Source of the DNA: an uncultured Clostridia bacterium
GTDB taxonomy: Bacteria; Bacillota; Clostridia; TANB77; CAG-508
NCBI GenBank assembly: GCA_949077355.1
Contig: CARUQW010000003.1
Coordinates: forward strand, 1 to 24,040
Direction: 5' to 3'
Length of the DNA: 24,040 bases
The position numbers and the translations under genes were made by a program. A model generated the notes under the pieces. The model was not told the DNA's origin. It saw only the letters and a list, made by a program, of their open reading frames with translations, and searched no databases. Positions 15,349 to 22,551 of this stretch are shown here, in pieces. The first letter of the stretch is position 1, and every line of letters begins with the position of its first letter.

Positions 15349-15600
15349 TTATTCATCATCGTCATCTACCACTCTTTTGGGTCTTGAAATAATTTCAATG
15401 TGTTCTTTTTTTTCAGGATTTTCTTGTGTTATTGCTCCATTTGTTTCATCTGTTAGCTTTGCATACTTCTCCAAGCTCATCATAACCATAGAACCATATC
15501 CATTTTTGGTTAAATACATTGTTTGTTCTCCATTTAAAATTTCTTTTTCAATTGCATTATAATCATTTTGTAAATCTGATACTGGTCTAATTTGTATCAT
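15349..15600 (-). CDS. Phd/YefM-type antitoxin, orphan
   Basis: An 83-residue protein whose N-terminus matches the Phd/YefM antitoxin fold: IRPVSDLQNDYNAIEKEI, then GEQTMYLTKNGYGSMVMMS and LEKYAKL. It would bind DNA as a dimer and neutralise a toxin through its C-terminus, here long, charged and ending VVDDDDE. I chose the ATG at 15600, with an AAGGTTGGTG ribosome binding site, over an upstream start that adds residues unlike the family. No RelE/ParE, Doc or YoeB toxin lies beside it; the following gene is unrecognised. Confidence 0.82.
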   Translation of the reverse strand: MIQIRPVSDLQNDYNAIEKEILNGEQTMYLTKNGYGSMVMMSLEKYAKLTDETNGAITQENPEKKEHIEIISRPKRVVDDDDE

Positions 15601-15793
15601 CGAATCACCAACCTTTTCTATATTTATTAATGATAGTATATACAATTTTCTTAAAAATACACTTTTTCTAAAATTTATTTCACAAATTTTAGAAGAATTT
15701 GCAATTTCTACTAGACATTTTTTCTTATTTTGTGTTATCATATTATAGAACAAAAGAAGGAACCAAATCGGTTTAAATGGAGGGAAATAAATC

Positions 15794-16186
15794 ATGAAAA
15801 AAAGTAAAAAAATATTTTTTATCTTAATGATTATAACTATTTTATTAGGATTTAATTTTTGTTATGCTGTTGATTTAGATATGACAGATGATTTAACAGG
15901 TGATCTTAATTTAACAACAAACAATTCATCATCAGAGAATACCACTTCAAACAATACTACTGATGATAATACTACAAATAATACAGATGACAATTCAATT
16001 ACCAATAATTCTGCTTCCAATAATACCAATACAGCTTCAATTGGTACACCAACTACAGTTAGTAATATAAATCCAGCATCTAGCTCTAATTTAGAAATAA
16101 CAACTATTTTGAACATATTATTAATCGTAATTGGCATACTTTTAATATTACTAGCCATTGCTATATTAATTCGATTAAAACGATAA
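15794..16186 (+). CDS. Secreted N/T/S-rich membrane-anchored protein
   Basis: A 130-residue protein with a signal peptide (about residues 1-25, KKSKKIFFILMIITILLGFNFCYA), a low-complexity stretch of Asn, Thr, Ser and Asp (about 35-95) and a C-terminal transmembrane helix (TTILNILLIVIGILLILLAIAI) ending in basic LIRLKR. The layout resembles cell-surface proteins with an extracytoplasmic disordered stalk, similar in plan to the next gene. RBS GGAGGG with 9 nt spacing. No domain recognised. A terminator follows the stop. Confidence 0.75.
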   Translation: MKKSKKIFFILMIITILLGFNFCYAVDLDMTDDLTGDLNLTTNNSSSENTTSNNTTDDNTTNNTDDNSITNNSASNNTNTASIGTPTTVSNINPASSSNLEITTILNILLIVIGILLILLAIAILIRLKR

Positions 16187-16193
16187 AATTGTT

Positions 16194-16222
16194 AAAAACT
16201 CTCATTTTTGAGAGTTTTTTAA
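16194..16222 (+). terminator. Rho-independent terminator
   Basis: Stem AAAAACTCTC / GAGAGTTTTTT with a 6-nt loop, 8 nt after the stop of the Asn/Thr-rich protein gene, followed by T's. Confidence 0.85.
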
Positions 16223-16341
16223 TATTTTTATAGGTATATTTTTCTGTTTTTTTTAAATACTAATAGTAGTATTTAATTTTCATATTTGTTATATGAAAAC
16301 TAATAAGCTTCATTAGAAATTTTAAATAGGAGGATAATTTT

Positions 16342-16791
16342 ATGTACAAAAAATTATTATTGACCATTTCTATTCTTATCATTGGAATTTTTTCATTTTC
16401 TGTATGTTTTGCTAATAATGGTTTACAAGATGCTGCTGAAGGTGTTAGAAATGTAGTTGGTGGTGCTGAAAATGCTGTAGAAGATGCTGCTAGAAATATT
16501 TCCAATGCTTCTAAAGATGCAACAGGTAAAATGGAAGAAGGCGCTAATAACGTAGGAAATGCAGTAATGAATACAACCCGTAATACAGCTGGTACTACTA
16601 CTAGAACAAATGCTAATAATAATAATAATTACACAGCTACTCGAACCGCAACTACAGATAATACATTTATGGGTATGAATGCTACCGCATGGACTTGGCT
16701 TATTATGGGTATTGCTGCTATCGCGATTGTAGCTTTAGTTTGGTATTATTCAATGCAACTTCGTTCTTCGGATTATAATGGAAGAGAATAA
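16342..16791 (+). CDS. Small exported membrane protein with C-terminal helix
   Basis: A 149-residue protein with a signal peptide (about residues 1-25, ending VCFANN), an amphipathic Ala/Gly/Asn-rich helix with repeated 11-residue-like periods (GLQDAAEGVRNVVGGAENAV, DAARNISNASKDATGKMEEG), an Asn/Thr linker and a transmembrane helix near 112-135 (AWTWLIMGIAAIAIVALVWYY). The repeating helix recalls LEA or YtxH-like stress proteins, but this is a loose likeness. RBS TAGGAGGAT. No specific function assigned. It has no in-frame CGG; the CGG at TCG GAT is out of frame. Confidence 0.72.
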   Translation: MYKKLLLTISILIIGIFSFSVCFANNGLQDAAEGVRNVVGGAENAVEDAARNISNASKDATGKMEEGANNVGNAVMNTTRNTAGTTTRTNANNNNNYTATRTATTDNTFMGMNATAWTWLIMGIAAIAIVALVWYYSMQLRSSDYNGRE

Positions 16792-16797
16792 TTTAAG

Positions 16798-16833
16798 GTT
16801 GTTAAAGGGGTTTTCCTTTTAACAACTTTTTTA
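16798..16833 (+). terminator. Rho-independent terminator
   Basis: Stem GTTGTTAAA / TTTAACAAC-type with GGGG/CC core, followed by a run of T's, right after the stop at 16791. Confidence 0.85.
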
Positions 16834-16902
16834 ATTATAGAATTATTCTTTTAATAAAAAACAGAAAAATTTAATTGTTCACTTTTGTTCTTCTAGAATT
16901 TA

Positions 16903-16911
16903 TGCTATAAT
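16903..16911 (+). promoter_or_regulatory. Extended -10 promoter of smpB
   Basis: TGCTATAAT, a perfect -10 box with the extended TGn element, lies about 31 nt before the smpB ATG. The -35 is weak (TTTGTT about 16 nt upstream), as is common with extended -10 promoters. Confidence 0.6.
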
Positions 16912-16941
16912 AAATGAAATTTAGAATTGAGGTAATATGAA

Positions 16942-17400
16942 ATGAATACAAAATTAATTGCTAAAAATCCAACTGCCTATCATAATTACAATATAGAAAA
17001 CAAAATAGAAGCTGGAATTGTTTTATCTGGAACTGAAATTAAATCCATTCGAAATGGAAAAGCTAATTTAAAAGATTGTTATGCCTATATAAAAAACAGT
17101 GAAGTTTTTATTTGTGGAATGCATATTAGTCCTTATGAACATGGAAATATCTTTAACAAAGACCCTTTGCGAGACAGAAAATTATTATTACATAAGAAGG
17201 AAATTCAAAAATTAATTGGATTAACAAAACAACAAGGCTACACCCTTGTTCCTATCTGTCTTTATTTTAAAGGAAGCCATGTTAAAATAGAATTGGGAAT
17301 TGGAAAAGGAAAAAAACTTTACGATAAACGTCAAGACTTAGCTAAAAAAGATGCCTTAAGACAAATTGCTATCAATCTAAAGAACAAAAATTATAGGTAG
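16942..17400 (+). CDS. smpB: SsrA-binding protein SmpB
   Basis: A 152-residue SmpB, which binds tmRNA and brings it to stalled ribosomes for trans-translation. Family motifs are intact: IAKNPTAYHNYNIENKIEAGIVLSGTEIKSIRNGKANLKD (N-terminal OB fold), the HISPYEHGN segment, DPLRDRKLLLHKKEI, and the basic tail KGKKLYDKRQDLAKKDALRQI. Length is normal. It is monocistronic with its own promoter and a strong terminator. No tmRNA gene was found nearby. SmpB is of interest here because ribosome rescue would matter at poorly decoded CGG codons, but that link is inference. Confidence 0.97.
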   Translation: MNTKLIAKNPTAYHNYNIENKIEAGIVLSGTEIKSIRNGKANLKDCYAYIKNSEVFICGMHISPYEHGNIFNKDPLRDRKLLLHKKEIQKLIGLTKQQGYTLVPICLYFKGSHVKIELGIGKGKKLYDKRQDLAKKDALRQIAINLKNKNYR

Positions 17401-17428
17401 TTGAAAATAACCAACTACCTAATTTTTA
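17394..17428. terminator. Bidirectional terminator between smpB and HAD gene
   Basis: Stem AGGTAGTTG / CAACTACCT with an 8-nt loop between two converging genes, with T's to the right and A's to the left, serving both directions. Confidence 0.85.
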
Positions 17429-18037
17429 TTTGGTTTTTATGATTTTATCAATTATTTTAAATAAATTATCATAATCTCTTTTTTTATCATCAAAATATAC
17501 TCCTATGAAACCTACTTTTTTGGCTGTATCCACATTCTTTTGTTTATTATCTATAAAAATACATTCTTCAGCATTTACATTTGCTCTTTGTGTGGTAATT
17601 TCAAATATTTCTGTTCCTTCTTTAGTACATTTAACATCTTCTGAAATTATGATTGTATCAAAGATATTAAATCCCTTATTTTGTTCCATAATAACATTCA
17701 TACGTTCCGTTGAATTATCTGTTATAATACCAACACTGTATTTATCTTTTAACTGTCTTGCATATTCCAACATTCGTTCATCAATCGGTGTACTTATAAA
17801 TGCTTCTTTTAACCAATTTGGATTAAATTCAATTTTTGCCTCTTTACAAATCGATTCCCATACATCTTTTATGGATATTTTACCAGCATCTATTTCTCCA
17901 TCATATTGTTTTACTTTGCTTAATAACTCTTGAGCATTCACTCCTATTTTTTGCGAAAAATATTTACTATGCGTTTCTGAACCAGTTTTATCTGTTGTTA
18001 AAACTCCATCAAAATCAAAAAATATTTTTTTTATCAT
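17426..18037 (-). CDS. HAD-superfamily hydrolase
   Basis: A 203-residue haloacid-dehalogenase-type phosphatase. Motif I is DFDGVLT (about residues 8-14, with nucleophile Asp and general acid Asp), motif II is the ITDNST stretch (about 101-106), and motif IV is ECIFIDNKQKNVDTAKKVG (about 166-180). The helical cap lies between motifs I and II. It resembles phosphoglycolate phosphatase or YihX-like enzymes; substrate not predictable. RBS GAGGAGG. It converges with smpB. Confidence 0.9.
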   Translation of the reverse strand: MIKKIFFDFDGVLTTDKTGSETHSKYFSQKIGVNAQELLSKVKQYDGEIDAGKISIKDVWESICKEAKIEFNPNWLKEAFISTPIDERMLEYARQLKDKYSVGIITDNSTERMNVIMEQNKGFNIFDTIIISEDVKCTKEGTEIFEITTQRANVNAEECIFIDNKQKNVDTAKKVGFIGVYFDDKKRDYDNLFKIIDKIIKTK

Positions 18038-18102
18038 TTACTTTTCCTCCTCTTTGTATCTAATAAATATATTTGTATAACTTTTTATGAAAAAATTTAA
18101 AT

Positions 18103-18140
18103 AAAAATTGCCAAAAGGGTCCGTTCCTTCTGGCAAAAAT
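18103..18140 (-). terminator. Terminator after fba
   Basis: Stem TTTGCCAGAAGG / CCCTTTTGGCAA with a short loop, followed in minus orientation by a T run (AATTTTTAT), just after the fba stop at 18147. Confidence 0.85.
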
Positions 18141-18146
18141 CTCTAT

Positions 18147-19076
18147 TTAGATTTTGTTACTTGAGCCAAAAACTTCTGTCATTTTATGTTTTACTGTTTC
18201 TTTAATTAGTTCTCTAGCTGGTGTCAAGTATTTTCTAGGGTCAAAAGCACTTGGCTCTTCTGCAAATACTTTTCTAATTCCTCCTGTCATAGCTAATCTT
18301 AAATCTGTGTCTACATTGATTTTTGATACTCCCGATATACTTGCTTGGTGTAATATTTCATCTGGCACTCCTTTTGCTCCTGGTATATCTCCTCCATATT
18401 GATTACACATTTGTACTAATTCTGGTATAACTGTTGATGCTCCATGCAATACGATTGGTGTATTTGGTATTCTTTCTTTGATTTCTTTTAATATATCAAA
18501 TCTTAATTTAGCTTCTCCTTTAAATTTATAAGCACCATGACTTGTTCCAATAGCAATGGCTAGTGAGTCACATCCCGTTCTTTCTACAAATTCTTGTGCT
18601 TGTGCTGGGTCTGTATACATAGCATCAGCGGCATCTACATTAACATCATCTTCAATTCCTGCTAATTTTCCAAGTTCTGCTTCTACCACTACTCCCTTAC
18701 TGTGAGCATAATCCACTACTTTTTTAGTTAATGCAATATTTTCTTCAAAGTCATATTTAGAACCATCTATCATAACAGATGTAAATCCATTATCAATACA
18801 CATTTTTGCTGTTTCAAAATCTGGTCCATGATCTAAATGAATCGCAATTGGAACCTCTGGGTATTCTTCTACTGCTGCCTCTACCATTTTCATTAGATAA
18901 TTAATTCTTGCATATTTTATAGCACTTGATGAAGCTTGTAAAATAACTGGTGATTTGCTTTCATGGGCTGCGTCTACAATTGCTTGTATAATTTCCATAT
19001 TATTAACATTAAATGCTCCTATAGCATATCCTTCTTTCATTGATTTTTCAAACATTTCTTTCGTTGTTACTAACAT
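18147..19076 (-). CDS. fba: Class II fructose-1,6-bisphosphate aldolase
   Basis: A 309-residue zinc-dependent aldolase that splits fructose 1,6-bisphosphate to dihydroxyacetone phosphate and glyceraldehyde 3-phosphate in glycolysis. Features: GAFNVNNMEIIQAIV at the N-terminus, the Zn-binding HLDHG (IAIHLDHGPDFE, about residue 83), SVMIDGS, VEAELGKLAG, GTSHGAYK (second Zn histidine) and PIVLHGAS (third), plus KINVDTDLR. Length and layout fit the Gram-positive class IIB form. RBS AGGAGGTAAGG. It is preceded and followed by terminators, so it is likely monocistronic. No in-frame CGG. Confidence 0.97.
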   Translation of the reverse strand: MLVTTKEMFEKSMKEGYAIGAFNVNNMEIIQAIVDAAHESKSPVILQASSSAIKYARINYLMKMVEAAVEEYPEVPIAIHLDHGPDFETAKMCIDNGFTSVMIDGSKYDFEENIALTKKVVDYAHSKGVVVEAELGKLAGIEDDVNVDAADAMYTDPAQAQEFVERTGCDSLAIAIGTSHGAYKFKGEAKLRFDILKEIKERIPNTPIVLHGASTVIPELVQMCNQYGGDIPGAKGVPDEILHQASISGVSKINVDTDLRLAMTGGIRKVFAEEPSAFDPRKYLTPARELIKETVKHKMTEVFGSSNKI

Positions 19077-19141
19077 ATCCTTACCTCCTTCTTTTTTGTT
19101 ATTGTATTTCTATTTTTTTAATCTGTCAAGTAGTCTTATTG

Positions 19142-19178
19142 GGAAAAAGGGATATTTTGTCAATATCCCCTTTTTCTC
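19142..19178 (-). terminator. Terminator after the DUF1540 gene
   Basis: Stem GGGGATATT / AATATCCC with flanking A/T runs between the DUF1540 stop (19198) and the fba start. Confidence 0.8.
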
Positions 19179-19197
19179 TCTTTTTAAAATATTTCTG

Positions 19198-19365
19198 TTA
19201 TTTTTCTCCATTTTTGTAACTCGCACACATAGATTCATCGGCAGCTTCTGTATTCATGTTTTTAATTGGTGCTACATGAATTGCTTCTAATGTACATTTT
19301 TCTTTCTGTTGATTATTGTATTTACAACTTTTCACTGTGCAATTGATTTTTTGATTTGCTTCCAT
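19198..19365 (-). CDS. DUF1540 small cysteine protein
   Basis: A 55-residue protein with the DUF1540 signature INCTVKSCKYNN followed by KCTLEAIHVAP and CASY: four cysteines that could bind a metal. Common in Clostridia, function unknown. I chose the ATG at 19365, with AGGAGGTACAAA directly upstream; a longer upstream start has no support. Monocistronic. Confidence 0.88.
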   Translation of the reverse strand: MEANQKINCTVKSCKYNNQQKEKCTLEAIHVAPIKNMNTEAADESMCASYKNGEK

Positions 19366-19421
19366 TTTGTACCTCCTAAATTTTTTACGTATTTTTAGTG
19401 TGTACAATTTTTATAAAAATA

Positions 19422-20666
19422 TTATCGTATTTGTCCATTTCCATAAATGACATACTTGGTTGTGGTTAACTCTTTTAGTCCCATAGGTCCTCTCGCATGT
19501 AATTTTTGTGTACTAATACCAATTTCAGCTCCCAAACCAAATTCTCCACCATCTGTAAAACGTGTTGAACTATTAATATAAACACAACTACTATCTATTT
19601 CATTTAAAAATTTTCTAGCATTTTCATAATCTTTTGTAATAATACTTTCTGAATGTTTTGTACTGTATTGATTAATATGTTCAATCGCTTCCTCTATATT
19701 ATTAACAATTTTCAATGACAAAATTAAATCTAAATATTCTGTTCCCCAATCTTCTTCTGCTGCTGGTATAATTACTTTTGAAATTTTACAAGCTTGCTCA
19801 TCCCCTCTTATCTCAACTTGTTTTTCCTCTAATCTTTTTACCAATAATGGAATAAAATTCTCTGCAACTTTTTTATGTACTACTAAAGATTCACAAGCAT
19901 TACATACTCCTGTTCTTTGTGTTTTCGCATTTTCTATAATAGACAATGCCATCGAAAAATCTGCTGTTTCATCTACGTAGATATGACAATTTCCTGTTCC
20001 TGTTTCAATTACTGGGATTGTACTATTTTCCACTACGGTTTTTATTAATCCTGCTCCTCCTCTAGGAATCAAAACATCTATATATGGATTTAATTTCATA
20101 AGTTTTATTGTTGTTTCTCTTGTTGTATCTTCTAATAGATAAACACAATTTTCAGGTAACTGTACCTCATTTAATGTTTGTTTTATGATTCTTACAATTG
20201 CTATGTTAGTATGAATTGCATCAGATCCACCTCTTAAAATGACTGCATTTCCTGTTTTAAAGCATAAACCAAAAGCATCTAATGTAACATTTGGTCTTGA
20301 TTCATAAATAATTGCAATGACACCTAATGGAACTCGTTTTTTTAAAATTTCCAAGCCGTTTCCTAGCGTTTTTCCTTCTAAAGTTTCTCCAATTGGATCC
20401 TCTAAATCTGCTATTTTTTCTAATCCTTTCGTCATATCTAAAATTCTTTGCTCATCTACTTTTAGCCTGTCAATTAGACTTTCTTTCATGCCATTTCCTT
20501 TGGCATTTTTAATATCTTTCTGATTAGCTTTTATCACTTCATCTTGACTTTGTACAATTACTTGTGCTACTTTTCGTAATAATTCGTTTTTCTTTTTACT
20601 GCTAATGTTATTTAATTGTTTTGTCGTTTCTTTTACTTTCTTTCCGATTTCTTCTAAACTTTCCAT
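19422..20666 (-). CDS. proA: Gamma-glutamyl phosphate reductase
   Basis: A 414-residue NADPH-dependent reductase that makes glutamate-5-semialdehyde from gamma-glutamyl phosphate, second step of proline synthesis. Family motifs: VPLGVIAIIYESRPNVTLDA, GNAVILRGGSDA, LIPRGGAGLI, the catalytic cysteine in RTGVCNACESLVVHK (about residue 253), and FTDGGEFGLGAEIGISTQKLHARGP-type C-terminal motif. Full length. Its ATG overlaps the end of proB by 13 nt (proB ends GEETWKV), a tight coupling. No in-frame CGG; ATC GGA near the start is out of frame. Confidence 0.97.
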   Translation of the reverse strand: MESLEEIGKKVKETTKQLNNISSKKKNELLRKVAQVIVQSQDEVIKANQKDIKNAKGNGMKESLIDRLKVDEQRILDMTKGLEKIADLEDPIGETLEGKTLGNGLEILKKRVPLGVIAIIYESRPNVTLDAFGLCFKTGNAVILRGGSDAIHTNIAIVRIIKQTLNEVQLPENCVYLLEDTTRETTIKLMKLNPYIDVLIPRGGAGLIKTVVENSTIPVIETGTGNCHIYVDETADFSMALSIIENAKTQRTGVCNACESLVVHKKVAENFIPLLVKRLEEKQVEIRGDEQACKISKVIIPAAEEDWGTEYLDLILSLKIVNNIEEAIEHINQYSTKHSESIITKDYENARKFLNEIDSSCVYINSSTRFTDGGEFGLGAEIGISTQKLHARGPMGLKELTTTKYVIYGNGQIR

Positions 20667-21533
20667 GTTTCTTCTCCTTTTTCATTAATCTTTGAAACTA
20701 AATAATTTCTAGTATCTTCCGTTATTTTTTGATTTGCTACAAATAAGGTTCCATGCTTTTCTCCATTTATAATTCTATTTAATACATTTGGATTTTTTCC
20801 ATTTGTAATCATCATATCAATTCCTATTGGATTAATAATGCTAGCTGCAACTACTTTTGTGTACATTCCTCCTGTTCCTACATCACTATCACTTGATTTC
20901 TTTGCCATTTTGCGAACTTCTTGTCTTACTCCATTTGTTACAACATCAATTAATTCTGCATCTTTATTTTGGAATGGATCATCTGTATATAATCCATCTG
21001 TATCTGTTAATAAAATCAGCAAATCAGCTTTTGTAATAGCTGCTACCATAGCAGACAGGGTATCATTTTCTCCAAATTCAATTTCGTCTGTTGCAATAGC
21101 GTCATTTTCATTTACAATTGGTATGCTTCCATATTTCAATAATTCTTGAAAAGTGTTTTCCAGATTTTCATAAGATTTCTCTTGATTAATGCTATATTTT
21201 GTCATTAATACTTGTGATGCTATTTGCCCATATTCAGCAAATAATTTGTGATAAATCATCATTAATTTGCACTGTCCAACAGCTGCACATGCCTGCTTTT
21301 CTGGCATAGTTTTTGGTCTTGTTCCAATTTTTAAAACTTCTCTTCCGACAAGCCACTGCTCCTGAAGATACTAATATAACTTCTTTACCACTATTTTTTA
21401 AATCGCTAATCGCTCTTACTAATTGTTCTAACTTCGAATAATCTTTATGTGTCAAAGTAGAAGACCCTACTTTAATAATAATTCTTTTTTTCTCTTTTAT
21501 TTTCTCCCAATATTTTTCATTTATTTCTTTCAT
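20654..21533 (-). CDS. proB: Glutamate 5-kinase, read through a +1 frameshift at CGG
   Basis: Glutamate 5-kinase phosphorylates glutamate to start proline synthesis. In simple frames it is two pieces. The first (from 21533) has IIIKVGSSTLTHKD (amino acid kinase nucleotide site) and VILVSSGAVAC, then becomes nonsense. Skipping the C of CGG at 21345-21347 gives VSSGAVACGREVLKIGTRP and continues through PEKQACAAVGQ, IPIVNENDAIATDEI, FGENDTLSAMVA, LLTDTDGLYT and GTGGMYTKVVAA, all conserved ProB segments. The restored glycine is the conserved one in the family SSGAVAxG motif. Length 880 nt is 3n+1, giving 292 residues, a form without a C-terminal PUA domain. proA overlaps its end. A real null would make the cell a proline auxotroph, yet proA and proC are intact, so I favour recoding over decay. 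Confidence 0.9.
21345..21347 (-). other. CGG recoding site 8 (proB)
   Basis: Minus-strand context TGT-CGG-AAG. Dropping the C gives TGT GGA AGA GAA, read C-G-R-E, matching the conserved SSGAVAxG(R) motif. This is the only site in an evident housekeeping gene of the window. Confidence 0.8.
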
Positions 21534-21571
21534 TTTTTATTCCTTCCTTCTCTCTATTTTCAATATATAAA

Positions 21572-21614
21572 AAGTAGAAAATTGGTTGCACTATAATAAC
21601 CCGATTTTCTACTT
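21572..21614. terminator. Hairpin between proC and proB
   Basis: Arms AAGTAGAAAAT and ATTTTCTACTT plus inner GGTT/AACC pairs, loop of about 10 nt, followed by a T-rich stretch in minus orientation. It likely ends the proC transcript or acts as an attenuator ahead of proB. Confidence 0.65.
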
Positions 21615-21663
21615 CTAATTTCTAATATTTTTTCATTTCTATTTTGATAAATCTCTTGATTTT

Positions 21664-22449
21664 TTATTTAGTTGCCGCTTGAATTGCTTTTAAAAGATTT
21701 GCTCGTAATCCACCTTCTTCTAAAACGGAAACACCTTCAATTGTAGTTCCCCCAGGTGAACATACCATATCTTTTAGTTGTGCAGGATGTTTTCCTGTTT
21801 CTAACACCATCTTAGCAGAACCTAAAACAGCTTGTGCAGCAAAAGTATAAGCTTTTTCTCTTGGCATTCCTTCTAATACTGCTCCATCTGCCATAGCTTC
21901 GATTATCATAAAGATAAATGCTGGTGAGGAACCACTTACTGCAGTTACAACATCCATCAAATTTTCTGACACAACTTCACATTTTCCAAAACTATTAAAA
22001 ATATTACAAATTAAATCTAGCTCTTCGGGTAGTATCATGGGGCATGGACATAAAGCTGCCATCCCTTCCCCTACCAATGCGGGTGTATTCGGCATGCAAC
22101 GTACTACTTTTACATTTTTTTCGAATCTTTCCTTAATCATTTCAATTTTTTGTCCAGCAGCAATAACGACAATTATAGTATTGTCGTTAATATGATTTTT
22201 TATTTGCTTGATTACTTCTGGATAAAATTGTGGTTTTATGGATAAGATTAAAATGTCAACTCTATTTGCTACTTCACAATTATCAGTCGTTATGCTAACA
22301 CCATAACGACTTTTTAAATCCTCTAATTTTGTTTTAGATGGGTCTGAACAAATAATTTGGTTGGATGAAACTAATTTTGCATTTAAGATTCCCCCCATCA
22401 TTGCATTTGCCATATTCCCACTTCCAATAAAGCCAATTGTTTTGTTCAT
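21664..22449 (-). CDS. proC: Pyrroline-5-carboxylate reductase
   Basis: A 261-residue enzyme that reduces pyrroline-5-carboxylate to proline, the last step of the pathway. N-terminal Rossmann motif IGFIGSGNMANAMMGG, the VVRCMPNTPALVGEGM segment, the VTAVSGSSPAFIFMIIEAM motif and C-terminal MVCSPGGTTIEGVSVLEE are all typical. The start at 22449 follows AGGAGAATAAAC; an ATG five codons upstream overlaps the RBS and is less likely. It precedes proB by 130 nt with a hairpin between. Complete and unbroken; no in-frame CGG. Confidence 0.97.
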   Translation of the reverse strand: MNKTIGFIGSGNMANAMMGGILNAKLVSSNQIICSDPSKTKLEDLKSRYGVSITTDNCEVANRVDILILSIKPQFYPEVIKQIKNHINDNTIIVVIAAGQKIEMIKERFEKNVKVVRCMPNTPALVGEGMAALCPCPMILPEELDLICNIFNSFGKCEVVSENLMDVVTAVSGSSPAFIFMIIEAMADGAVLEGMPREKAYTFAAQAVLGSAKMVLETGKHPAQLKDMVCSPGGTTIEGVSVLEEGGLRANLLKAIQAATK

Positions 22450-22551
22450 GTTTATTCTCCTCATAAATATTGGTTAATATTATACGTTGTTTTTTTTAAA
22501 ATAGCAAATAATTTATTGTTTCATATTTTTTTATTTTTCTTCATTTTTCTC

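Noticed and set aside
16834..17425. tmRNA (ssrA) gene beside smpB
   Set aside because: No tRNA-like ends or tag frame were seen in the neighbouring gaps; smpB and ssrA are often separated.
2401..20660. Out-of-frame CGG trinucleotides in conserved genes (for example TAC GGA, GTC GGA, TTC GGA, AAC GGA, ATC GGA)
   Set aside because: In these the C ends a normal codon before glycine, the frame is continuous and no recoding is needed.
5947..21347. Explaining the CGG breaks as ordinary sequencing or assembly errors
   Set aside because: Not fully excluded, but the breaks are not in homopolymers, involve the same inserted base in the same codon context, and many GGAGG or GGA sequences elsewhere in the window (for example in the sortase, adhesin and VirB4 genes) are unaffected. 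Read-level data would decide.
21534..21663. T-box or other riboswitch ahead of proB
   Set aside because: The 130-nt gap has only one simple hairpin and no T-box core sequence or specifier arrangement.
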